NCBI RefSeq assembly: GCF_020447265.1
Contig: NZ_JAJADR010000002.1
Coordinates: forward strand, 124,001 to 188,000
From: Hymenobacter lucidus
Lineage (GTDB): Bacteria; Bacteroidota; Bacteroidia; Cytophagales; Hymenobacteraceae
Length of the DNA: 64,000 bases
Direction of reading: 5' to 3'
In this document: in pieces, positions 16,869 to 24,131 of the stretch
Layout: the number at the start of each line of letters is the position of its first letter
Position numbering within the stretch: position 1 is the first letter of the stretch
The notes under the pieces: generated by a model
What the model was told of the DNA's origin: nothing
Seen by the model: the letters and a program-made list of their open reading frames with translations, nothing else
Databases searched by the model: none
Made by a program: the position numbers and the translations under genes

Positions 16869-16876
16869 CCTTTGGG

Positions 16877-16952
16877 GTTGTTGGTTGCTGATTGTTGGTT
16901 GTCTTGAACGTACATCCTAACAATCGACAACTGACAATCAGCAACCAACAAC
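16877..16952. repeat. Low-complexity hairpin between SDR and photolyase genes
   Basis: The arms 16877-16895 and 16934-16952 are perfect complements over 19 bp and extend imperfectly inward. They are composed of GTTGTTGGTTG/CTGATTG words. The hairpin starts 8 bp after the SDR stop and ends 11 bp before the photolyase ATG. The same GGTTGTT word forms the one-armed tandem at 48494. Confidence 0.75.
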
Positions 16953-16963
16953 TAAATGACGCC

Positions 16964-18283
16964 ATGAAAATCGTTCTGTTCTGGCACCGGCGCGACCTGC
17001 GGCAGCATGACAACGCGGGGCTGACGGCCGCCCTGCAAACCGGCTACCCGGTGGTGCCGCTCTTTATCTACGACCAGGAAATCCTGGACCAGCTGCCCAG
17101 CCGCCGCGACGCCCGCGTCACTTTCATTTATAATGAGGTAGAGCGGCTGGCCCGGCAAACGGAGCAGGCCGGCGGCACGTTGCTAGCAGTTTACGGCCGG
17201 CCCGTGGAAGTTTTTGAGCAGTTGCTGCAAGCCTACGACGTGGCTGCCGTGTATACCAACGAAGACTACGAGCCCTACGCCACCGGCCGCGACGCAGCCG
17301 TAGCGGCCGTGGCCCGGGCACACGGCGCGACGTTTCGCAGCTACAAGGACCAGGTGATTTTTGCCAAAGACGAGCTGCTGGGCAAATCGGGGAAGCCGGC
17401 CAAAGTATTCGGGGCCTACAGCAAGGCCTGGCTGGCCGCGCTGCACGATGAGCACCTGCTGCCGTATCCGTCCCGGGACTTATTCCGGGCCGAAAACCTG
17501 CGGCAACTCGCTGAAGCCCCGGCCCGGCCCACGCTGGAACAGATGGGCTTTGAACGCTACGAGCAGTACGTGCCCGCCGCCGAGCTGCCGGCGGAAGAGC
17601 TGGTACTCAACTACCACAACACCCGCGACAAACCCGGCCTGGCCAACAGCAGCACGCGCCGCTCGGTGCAGCTGCGCTTTGGTACGCTGAGCGTGCGGGA
17701 ACTGATGCGGCAGGCCCGGGCGCTGAACCCGAAGCTGCTCAACGAGCTGATCTGGCGCGACTATTTCATGATGCTGCTCTGGCACTTTCCCTTCACGGCC
17801 ACCCAAAGCTACGACCCGCGCCTGCGCCAAGTGCCCTACCGCAACAACGAGGCGGAGTTCCGGGCCTGGTGCGAAGGGCGCACGGGCTACCCGCTGGTAG
17901 ACGCCGGCATGCGGGAGCTGAACCAGACCGGCTATCTGCCCAACCGCGTCCGGATTGCGGCGGCCGGCTTTCTGGTGAAGCACCTGCTCATCGACTGGCG
18001 CTGGGGGGAGCAGTATTTTGCCGACAAGCTGCTCGACTACGATCTGGCCCAGAACGTGGGCAACTGGCAGTGGATGGCCGGCACCGGCGTGGTGGCCGCG
18101 CCCTGGTTTCGGGTGTACAGCCCCCAGAGCCAGCAGGAACGCTACGACGCCGACTTTTCCTACGCCTGGCAATGGCTGCCCGAGTTTGGCACCTGCGAAT
18201 ACCCCAAGCCCATTGTTGACCACAAGTTTGCGCGGGAGCGGGCCATTACTACCTTCCGGGCAGCGTATCGGGCCAGTGAATAG
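16964..18283 (+). CDS. Cryptochrome/deoxyribodipyrimidine photolyase family protein
   Basis: The start at 16964 gives MKIVLFWHRRDLRQHDNAGL, the usual N-terminus of the antenna-binding domain, and 439 residues. The C-terminal FAD domain has LNELIWRDYFMMLLWHFP, GYPLVDAGMRELNQTGYL, HLLIDWRWGEQYF and LLDYDLAQNVGNWQWMAGTG. The Asn expected opposite flavin N5 (DLAQN) is kept. Two usual positions differ: HNR is PNR, and the TD after the GTG motif is VV. It probably repairs UV-induced pyrimidine dimers with blue light, or acts as a light sensor; repair is the default inference for a bacterial member of this length. Confidence 0.88.
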   Translation: MKIVLFWHRRDLRQHDNAGLTAALQTGYPVVPLFIYDQEILDQLPSRRDARVTFIYNEVERLARQTEQAGGTLLAVYGRPVEVFEQLLQAYDVAAVYTNEDYEPYATGRDAAVAAVARAHGATFRSYKDQVIFAKDELLGKSGKPAKVFGAYSKAWLAALHDEHLLPYPSRDLFRAENLRQLAEAPARPTLEQMGFERYEQYVPAAELPAEELVLNYHNTRDKPGLANSSTRRSVQLRFGTLSVRELMRQARALNPKLLNELIWRDYFMMLLWHFPFTATQSYDPRLRQVPYRNNEAEFRAWCEGRTGYPLVDAGMRELNQTGYLPNRVRIAAAGFLVKHLLIDWRWGEQYFADKLLDYDLAQNVGNWQWMAGTGVVAAPWFRVYSPQSQQERYDADFSYAWQWLPEFGTCEYPKPIVDHKFARERAITTFRAAYRASE

Positions 18284-18350
18284 CGCCCCGGTACGCGGCA
18301 ATTAATCTGCCGCAACAGCAACTTACAGGCCCGAACACGGTTATAGCAGC

Positions 18351-18983
18351 ATGGACAAGGACCGCATCAAACAAGCTTACCTCGACTACGTGCTACGCAA
18401 GGGCACACCACCCGCGTCGGTGTTTAAGCTGACCAGTAAGCTCAGCATTCCGGAGGCGGAGTTTTACCGATTCTACGCCAATTTCGACGCTATTGACCGT
18501 GAAATCTGGGCCGACTTTGCGCGGGAAGCCCGGCAGCGCGCCGCCACCGAGCCGGTGTGGGAGCAATACGGGGCCCGCGAAAAGCTGCTGGGGTTTTACT
18601 ACACCCTGCTGGAGTTGCTGAAGCAGAACCGCAGCTACGCCCTGAACTCACTGCACCGCTCCCTGCACCGCATGCCCGGCCTCACGCCCCGCGTGCTCGA
18701 CGATTTCCGCCAGGATTTCGAGCAGTTCGTGCAGGACATTCTGCAGGAAGGCAAGCGCACCGAGGAAGTGGCCGTGCGGCCCTTGGTACAGGATCAGTAT
18801 CCGCGGCTATTCTGGCAGCAGGCCCTGTTTGTGCTGGGTTTCTTTGCCAAAGACGACTCGCTGAACTTTGAGCGCACCGATGCCGCCGTGGAAAAAGCCG
18901 TGACGCTGAGCTTCGACCTAGTAGGCCGCAACACGCTCGACTCGGCCCTGGACCTGGCCCGCTTTCTGGTACACCGCCGCTAA
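18351..18983 (+). CDS. TetR-like regulator paired with an AarF kinase
   Basis: This 210-residue helical protein has a TetR/AcrR-like organisation: an N-terminal helix-turn-helix-like part (residues about 1-50, IKQAYLDYVLRKGTPPASVFKLTSKLSIPEAEFYRFYANFDAID) and a larger C-terminal helical domain. The putative recognition region is degenerate compared with TetR, so DNA binding is uncertain. Its stop codon overlaps the start of the following kinase gene by one base (TAATG), which implies translational coupling. The same pairing is common in Bacteroidota, which suggests a joint function rather than ordinary local repression. Confidence 0.75.
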   Translation: MDKDRIKQAYLDYVLRKGTPPASVFKLTSKLSIPEAEFYRFYANFDAIDREIWADFAREARQRAATEPVWEQYGAREKLLGFYYTLLELLKQNRSYALNSLHRSLHRMPGLTPRVLDDFRQDFEQFVQDILQEGKRTEEVAVRPLVQDQYPRLFWQQALFVLGFFAKDDSLNFERTDAAVEKAVTLSFDLVGRNTLDSALDLARFLVHRR

Positions 18984-20350
18984 TGACTGACGACACCAGT
19001 AAGCCCAGCACCCCGCCCGACGAGCCCACCGACAGCCGGCAGCTGGCCTCGCTGCCCACTACCAAAGTGGCGCGGGCTGCCCGCTTTGCCAAAACCGGTC
19101 TGAAAGTCGGCGCCAACTACGTGAAGCACTACGCCCGGCGCGCCGCCGGCGGCACCAGTGAAACCGATGAACTGCACGCGGCCAATGCGGCAGAGCTATA
19201 TGGCGCCCTGAGCGAAATGAAAGGCTCGGTGCTGAAGGTGGCCCAGATGCTGGCCATGGAGAAAAATCTGCTGCCCACCGCCTACGCCGACCAGTTTGCC
19301 CAGGCTCAGTACCAAAGCCCGCCGTTGTCGGGGCCGCTGGTAACCAAGGTTTTCCGGGATTCTTTTGGCCGCTCCCCCTTCGAGCTCTTCGACGAGTTTG
19401 ACCCCAATGCCCGGCAGGCAGCCAGCATCGGGCAGGTGCACCGGGCCCGCAAAAACGACTTGGCGCTGGCCGTGAAGGTGCAGTACCCTGGCGTGGCCGA
19501 CAGTATCCGCTCCGATATCCGGCTGGTGAAGCCCATTGCTTTGCGGGTAATGGGCCTGAGCGAAGCCCAGGTGCGGCCTTATCTAGAGGAAGTGGAAGCA
19601 CGGCTGCTGGAGGAAACCAACTATGGGCTGGAACTGCAGCGCGGCACCGAAATAGCCGCCGAGTGCGCCCATCTGCAGCATCTGGAGTTCCCAAGCTATT
19701 ACCCCGAGCTTTCGTCGGGCCGGGTGCTGACGATGGACTGGCTGGCTGGGCAGCACCTCAAGGAGTTTCTGGCTACCAACCCAACCCAGGCCGTGCGCAA
19801 CCAACTGGGCCAAGCTTTGTGGGACTTCTACAGCTTCCAGCTGCACACCCTGCACCGCGTACACGCCGACCCCCACCCCGGCAACTTTCTGCTGCGGGAA
19901 GAAGGTGGCGGCACCGTGGGCGTGCTGGACTTTGGCTGCGTGAAAGAAATTCCGGCCGACGTGTACGAGCTGTTTACCGCCCTGCTCCGCCCCGACACGC
20001 TGGCCGATGAAGCCCGCCTCGCCGAGCTACTCACCCAGGCCGGCGTGTTGCGCCCCGAGGATACAGCCGCGCGGCGCGCCTTTTACCTGCGCACCATGCT
20101 TACGTCGCTGGAGCTGGTGGGCCGCCCGTTTCGCCAGGCTACCTTCGACTTCGGCGACCCGGAGTATATGGCGGCCCTCTACCGCCTCGGCGACGACCTA
20201 CTGCAGGAGCCCGAGCTGCGCCAGCAGCGGGAGCCACGGGGCTCCGAGCATTTCATCTATCTCAACCGAACTTACGTGGGCCTGTACGCGCTGCTCACGG
20301 AGTTGCAGGCCTCGGTGCAGACTGGTTTGCCGCCGGCTAATCAAGGCTGA
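18983..20350 (+). CDS. AarF/UbiB (ABC1) family atypical kinase
   Basis: This 455-residue ABC1-family protein has the signature elements NAAELYGALSEMKGSVLKVAQMLA (the family KxGQ motif appears as KVAQ), ASIGQVHRARKNDLALAVKVQYPG (nucleotide-binding Lys), RVHADPHPGNFLLR (catalytic loop) and VGVLDFGCVKE (DFG). UbiB/AarF proteins support isoprenoid-quinone synthesis and have ATPase rather than protein-kinase activity; a menaquinone role is an inference here. The N-terminal 20 residues are disordered (Thr/Pro/Asp-rich). It is coupled to the TetR-like gene upstream. Confidence 0.88.
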   Translation: MTDDTSKPSTPPDEPTDSRQLASLPTTKVARAARFAKTGLKVGANYVKHYARRAAGGTSETDELHAANAAELYGALSEMKGSVLKVAQMLAMEKNLLPTAYADQFAQAQYQSPPLSGPLVTKVFRDSFGRSPFELFDEFDPNARQAASIGQVHRARKNDLALAVKVQYPGVADSIRSDIRLVKPIALRVMGLSEAQVRPYLEEVEARLLEETNYGLELQRGTEIAAECAHLQHLEFPSYYPELSSGRVLTMDWLAGQHLKEFLATNPTQAVRNQLGQALWDFYSFQLHTLHRVHADPHPGNFLLREEGGGTVGVLDFGCVKEIPADVYELFTALLRPDTLADEARLAELLTQAGVLRPEDTAARRAFYLRTMLTSLELVGRPFRQATFDFGDPEYMAALYRLGDDLLQEPELRQQREPRGSEHFIYLNRTYVGLYALLTELQASVQTGLPPANQG

Positions 20351-20458
20351 AACTATTTCCAAAACGGGCAGTTGTAGCTTCCAACCACGGCTTTTCGAGG
20401 TTTCTGACTTCGGGAAGCCGTTTTTCCCTTTTCCAACCACACTCCCTCCTACCGTTCC

Positions 20459-21346
20459 ATGAAAAGAATCTGGACTCTGTGCGCTGCCTTACTCAGCGTG
20501 GTATCTATGGCCTCGGCCCAGGCCCCGGCTGCCGCTCCGGCGCCCAAAATGACGTGCTGCTCGCGCCCCACGGCCGGCGCCAATGCTACCGAAGCCTTTG
20601 CCATGCTGGCGACCAACGAAGATTTCTCGGGCGGCCACGACGCCCCGCTACCCTACTCCTACGAGGGCTTGGGCGAAACAATTGAGTTCAAAACCACCGA
20701 TGGGCAGACAGCTAAAGCCTTTGAAATCAAGAGCAACGTGCGCTCCGACAAGTACCTGTTTGTGATTCACGAGTGGTGGGGTCTGAACGACTACATCAGG
20801 AAGGAAGCCGCTACTTACGCCAAAGAGCTGAAAGGCGTCAACATCATTGCCCTCGACCTCTATGACGGCCAAGTAGCCACCACCGCCGATGAAGCCGGCA
20901 AACTGATGCAGGCCGTGAAAAATGAGCGGGCCGAGGCCATCATCAAAGGCGTACTGCTCTACGCCGGCCCCAATGCCAAGGTATCATCAGTGGGTTGGTG
21001 CTTCGGCGGCGGTTGGTCGTTGCAAACGGCCCTGCTAGCAGGCCCCAAAGCCGTGGGCTGCGTGATGTACTACGGCATGCCCGAAAAGGACGTGGCTAAA
21101 CTCAAAACGTTGAATACCGACGTGCTGGGCATTTTTGCCACGCAGGATAAGTGGATCAACCAGGAGGTAGTAGGCCAGTTTCGGAAGGATATGGCTGTCG
21201 CCAAAAAGAAGGTTACAGTCGTTAACTACGATGCCGACCACGCTTTTGCCAACCCTTCCAACCCAAAGTACAGTAAGGAATTTGCCGCCCAGGCCCACAC
21301 GCTGGTCGTGGACTACCTGCGTAAGAACTTCAAGCTGAAAGGCTAA
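20459..21346 (+). CDS. Secreted dienelactone hydrolase family protein
   Basis: This 295-residue alpha/beta hydrolase has a signal peptide (MKRIWTLCAALLSVVSMASAQ). Motifs of the dienelactone hydrolase family are HEWWGLNDYIRKEA near residue 104, the nucleophile elbow GWCFGGGW (Cys) near 180, FATQDKW (Asp) and YDADHAFANPS (His). A CC pair sits just after the signal peptide. It should cleave an ester or lactone in the periplasm; the substrate is unknown. It is monocistronic and followed by a strong terminator. Confidence 0.88.
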   Translation: MKRIWTLCAALLSVVSMASAQAPAAAPAPKMTCCSRPTAGANATEAFAMLATNEDFSGGHDAPLPYSYEGLGETIEFKTTDGQTAKAFEIKSNVRSDKYLFVIHEWWGLNDYIRKEAATYAKELKGVNIIALDLYDGQVATTADEAGKLMQAVKNERAEAIIKGVLLYAGPNAKVSSVGWCFGGGWSLQTALLAGPKAVGCVMYYGMPEKDVAKLKTLNTDVLGIFATQDKWINQEVVGQFRKDMAVAKKKVTVVNYDADHAFANPSNPKYSKEFAAQAHTLVVDYLRKNFKLKG

Positions 21347-21385
21347 CCGGCACTGCCAGATCATGACTGGCAGTTGACGGCAAAG

Positions 21386-21430
21386 CATAAAAAAGCCTGC
21401 TCCTGATTTCGGGAGCAGGCTTTTTTTATG
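21386..21430. terminator. Bidirectional terminator
   Basis: The stem CATAAAAAAGCCTGCTCC pairs with GGAGCAGGCTTTTTTTATG. It separates the convergent hydrolase gene (ends 21346) and aromatic hydroxylase gene (ends 21451). Confidence 0.9.
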
Positions 21431-21450
21431 CCGTATCAATAGATTAATCC

Positions 21451-22194
21451 TTAGGCTGGCTGCAGCTCCCAGCCTGCCGACAGCATTGCGGCCAGTTCGG
21501 CTACACTTTCAGTGAGCTGCTCCCAGCCGTTGAGGACGAAATACTGCTCCTGCAAATGCGCTTCGCTGTACGGTGTGCGCAGCACGGTGGCCAGGTCATA
21601 GGGCCGTCGGTTGCTTTCGTCGGCTACGCAATGGTGAATTTCGCCCGACGATGACAGCAAACCGGCCCCGAACATGCGGGTGGCCCCATTTTCCTGCACC
21701 AACCCGAACTGCACCGTGAAGCCGTAGAGCCGCTCCATGCGGGCCATAGCCTCGGCATCGTGCAGATGCTGAGCAGCTACCCGGCCCAGAAAGTGCAGAA
21801 AATCGGCGAAGGCCTGGTTCATCAGCAGCGGCACATGCCCAAACACGCCGTGAAACAAGTCGGGCTCCTCGATAAAGTCGAACTGCTGCATGGAGCGAAT
21901 CCAGACGGTAGCCGGAAACTTACGCTCGGCCAGCAGGCCGAAGAAGGTAGCATCGTCGAGCATACCGTTGACGGGCTCCAGCTGCCAGCCGGTGGCTTTT
22001 TGCAGACGCTTGCTCACTTCCTCAAAATGGGGAATGGCGTGGCGGTGCAGGCCGGCCTTTTCGAGGCCCTGCGCAAAAGCCGAAGCGGCCCGCTTGTGCA
22101 GCAGCGCCGTTTGGCGGTCAAACAATACCTTCCAAACCAAATGGTCCTGGGGGGTGTACCGGTCGTAGTGCTGTGTTACCATGACGTGAGGCAT
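21451..22194 (-). CDS. phhA: Phenylalanine 4-monooxygenase-like aromatic amino acid hydroxylase
   Basis: The start was set at the ATG whose complement is 22192-22194, directly after the terminator-like hairpin, giving 247 residues (MPHVMVTQHYDRYTPQDH). It matches monomeric bacterial Phe hydroxylases: EPDLFHGVFGHVPLLMNQAFADF contains both iron-ligand His residues, and GAGLLSSSGEIHHC follows. The segment that normally supplies the third ligand (FTVEFGL) reads FTVQFGL, so Glu is Gln. The expected reaction is Phe + tetrahydrobiopterin + O2 to Tyr; activity needs testing given this change. The frame stays open upstream to 22329 through the hairpin. Expression is probably controlled by the leader described at 22195-22301. 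Confidence 0.88.
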   Translation of the reverse strand: MPHVMVTQHYDRYTPQDHLVWKVLFDRQTALLHKRAASAFAQGLEKAGLHRHAIPHFEEVSKRLQKATGWQLEPVNGMLDDATFFGLLAERKFPATVWIRSMQQFDFIEEPDLFHGVFGHVPLLMNQAFADFLHFLGRVAAQHLHDAEAMARMERLYGFTVQFGLVQENGATRMFGAGLLSSSGEIHHCVADESNRRPYDLATVLRTPYSEAHLQEQYFVLNGWEQLTESVAELAAMLSAGWELQPA

Positions 22195-22231
22195 AAAAAA
22201 AGCCCGGCTCCTGGTAGGAGTCGGGCCTTTG
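22195..22231 (-). terminator. Attenuator terminator candidate in the phhA leader
   Basis: Read on the minus strand, an 11-bp GC-rich stem (GCCCGACTCCT with AGGAGCCGGGC, one mismatch) is followed by six to seven T residues that run into the ATG of phhA. The 5' arm complement (22217-22227) is perfectly complementary over 11 nt to a segment further upstream in the leader (22285-22295), which could form a competing antiterminator. A terminator directly before its own gene's start codon is best explained as attenuation. Confidence 0.7.
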
Positions 22232-22262
22232 ACGATTTTCAGAGGGTTAGTAGCATGTGCTT

Positions 22263-22301
22263 CTAGCTTCCGTACCGGCAAAATGGCCCGACTCCGTCCA
22301 T
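22263..22301 (-). CDS. Candidate leader peptide upstream of phhA
   Basis: A 12-codon frame, MDGVGPFCRYGS then TAG, lies in the leader between the proposed promoter and the terminator hairpin. It has one Phe codon (TTT, codon 7) and one Tyr codon (TAC, codon 10). The antiterminator 5' segment (22285-22295) covers codons 3 to 6, so a ribosome paused at the Phe codon would mask it. The position and codons fit a leader peptide, but such a short frame may arise by chance and no ribosome-binding site stands out. Confidence 0.4.
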   Translation of the reverse strand: MDGVGPFCRYGS

Positions 22302-22357
22302 CACGGGACGAATATTTAGGCAGAAGCATTTCGCGGTTTGGTTCATCATACTGGTTG

Positions 22358-22365
22358 CAAATATA
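22358..22365 (-). promoter_or_regulatory. Candidate -7 box for phhA
   Basis: The minus strand reads TATATTTG, an exact TAnnTTTG match, followed by CAACC. Transcription would begin near 22351, giving a leader of about 155 nt that holds the short peptide and attenuator hairpin. A TTTG lies only 10 bp upstream, so the -33 element is not well placed. Confidence 0.5.
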
Positions 22366-22580
22366 TAGAAGGATACAAATAAGTTGTATCCTTTACCCCA
22401 TATTTTTTTATAGCCTATTTCAACAAACTGCACCGTATTTATAAAAATACACCCTTTAAAACACACCCATAATTGCAAAATAACATTAAATCACCTCCTT
22501 ATACCCCTAAAATTAGAAGGCAACAACATTCATTAACACCTAAAACTTCTAGTCTAGCCCCTCAGCCAGAACCGGGCAGC

Positions 22581-23612
22581 TCATATTTTGAACTGGTAGG
22601 AATTGCGGATGATAAACACAGCCGCGCCGTCGTATTTAACTTCCTTACGCACAGAAACCTGTGCTTCATTAAGTAAAACAGTACGGCGAATCAGACAGGG
22701 CTTGTCGTTGTCTTGCCCCAGGCCTTCCAGTACTAATTGCAGCGTATGGTCGGGCAACATGGTTTTGCTGGTCACCTGCATTGGGAGCTGGTCCCAGGTA
22801 ACGGTAGCGCCATCTGCGGCCACCAATACTTGATCAGCACCCTGCACCTGCTGGCCGTTGGGTTCCTGGTAGGTGAAACTCAGCGTCAGCTCTTGAGGGG
22901 CCGTCTGCTGCCCGATGAGCCGGGTTGGCAGCGTTACGAGGTGGTTGGAGCGGTAGTCGAGGTAGGTTAGGGTGCCTTGGGGCCACGGCCGGGCCAGCAG
23001 CTCCAGTTCCGGCATCGTGACGGTGTTAGGGCCAGCTTGGGCCACTGCGGGGGCACTAGCTAGGAGCAATAGCGCCAGAGAAGCCAGTGCTGCTACCTGC
23101 GGAACCCCGGAAAGCGGGCGGCGCGGAGCAGCGTGCATCAGCCAATAGTCGAAGGAGTAGCGCCCCGGACCCACCACCGCAACCAGCACGAAGGCCCAGA
23201 ACAGGAGCTGCTGATTGTACATGCCCAGCAGGGGCGCGGGGGCATCGAACCAGAGAAAAGCAATAACGAAAAACTGCACGGCCAGCTGCACGGCGCTCAG
23301 GCGGGTGAATAGGCCCAGCGCAATAAGCAGGCCGCCCACTAGCTCGCCCCACACGGCCAACGACGCCCACAGGTAGGGCGAGGGAAAGGTGAAGCCCAGT
23401 TCCGCCACCTGCTGCACAAACCAGTCGGGCGGCCCGGCCACGGCTTGCCCGCTGAGCAACTTACTCATTTCGGTGGCTGAGGTGAGCTGCACCAGCTTGG
23501 CCCAGCCGGCCCCGATGGCAATGGAAAGACCAAGGTGCAGCCGAAACAGCAGCAGGGCCGCATCGGCGGCGCGGAAACCCAGGGACGAAGCAGAAAAAAG
23601 GTGCTTTTTCAT
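22581..23612 (-). CDS. DoxX family membrane protein fused to a periplasmic domain
   Basis: The 343 residues fall in two parts. Residues about 12-155 form a four-helix DoxX-like domain (ADAALLLFRLHLGLSIAIGAGWAKL, GELVGGLLIALGLFTRLSAVQL, NQQLLFWAFVLVAVVG, GRYSFDYWL). After another hydrophobic segment (ALASLALLLLASAPAVAQ) comes a soluble domain of about 160 residues of unknown type, rich in strands (TLSFTYQEPNGQQVQGADQVLV). The Ala-Gln after the last helix looks like a signal-peptidase site, so the C-part may be exported or even released. DoxX proteins are linked to redox and stress functions. It lies 12 bp downstream of the next gene and is likely co-transcribed. Confidence 0.75.
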   Translation of the reverse strand: MKKHLFSASSLGFRAADAALLLFRLHLGLSIAIGAGWAKLVQLTSATEMSKLLSGQAVAGPPDWFVQQVAELGFTFPSPYLWASLAVWGELVGGLLIALGLFTRLSAVQLAVQFFVIAFLWFDAPAPLLGMYNQQLLFWAFVLVAVVGPGRYSFDYWLMHAAPRRPLSGVPQVAALASLALLLLASAPAVAQAGPNTVTMPELELLARPWPQGTLTYLDYRSNHLVTLPTRLIGQQTAPQELTLSFTYQEPNGQQVQGADQVLVAADGATVTWDQLPMQVTSKTMLPDHTLQLVLEGLGQDNDKPCLIRRTVLLNEAQVSVRKEVKYDGAAVFIIRNSYQFKI

Positions 23613-23624
23613 GACTTGCCGCGC

Positions 23625-24017
23625 TTAAAGCTTACCAGTGGGTTCGTAGTTCATACCCAGGCCGCTGGTTTCGCCGGTAACGTGCAGCTTCACGTTGGCC
23701 AGCTGAGCCGAGGAATTGAGCAGCACCGCCGACGAGCCCGGCAAGTAACGCAGCGTGGCCGTTTGCCCGGGCTGTAGCGTGGCCCGGCCGAAGCTGCCCC
23801 CGCCGCGGGGCCGCTCCTTGAACTCAACGGCGACTTTGCCCACGTTGCGGGCCGCGACCCGGAAGGAGCCGGGTTGCCCACCGCCGAGCACGAACTGTTT
23901 GCCGGGCTCAATGAGTAAGTCGGAATGGAGGCCGGCCCGGTGGAAAGCCAGCGTGCCGCCCAGGCCGAGCAGCAGGCCCAGCGCCGCTGCGGGCCGCCGG
24001 AAAGTTGAGGTAAGCAT
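23625..24017 (-). CDS. Small membrane-anchored or secreted protein, unknown function
   Basis: The start was chosen at the ATG whose complement is 24015-24017 (MLTSTFRRPAAALGLLLGLGG), giving 130 residues with a hydrophobic N-terminus that could be a signal peptide or anchor. The rest is predicted beta-rich (QFVLGGGQPGSFRVAARNVGKVAVEFKERP, ATLRYLPGSSAVLLNSS), reminiscent of small Ig-like domains. I do not recognise the family. It is followed after 12 bp by the DoxX fusion gene, and the two may work together at the envelope. Confidence 0.6.
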   Translation of the reverse strand: MLTSTFRRPAAALGLLLGLGGTLAFHRAGLHSDLLIEPGKQFVLGGGQPGSFRVAARNVGKVAVEFKERPRGGGSFGRATLQPGQTATLRYLPGSSAVLLNSSAQLANVKLHVTGETSGLGMNYEPTGKL

Positions 24018-24131
24018 ACCAGTGGGGATTGAGGTGAAACAACGACCCAAAGGAAACCTCTGCTGCTCTCCCCAGCGCCCCGATTTACGGCCTGGGACGT
24101 CCCAACTTATAATCCGGCATTACCGCCGCCC

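Noticed and set aside
22195-22329. N-terminal extension of the Phe hydroxylase to 22329
   Set aside because: The extra 45 residues would be encoded by the terminator hairpin and leader, and they lack similarity to the family N-terminus.
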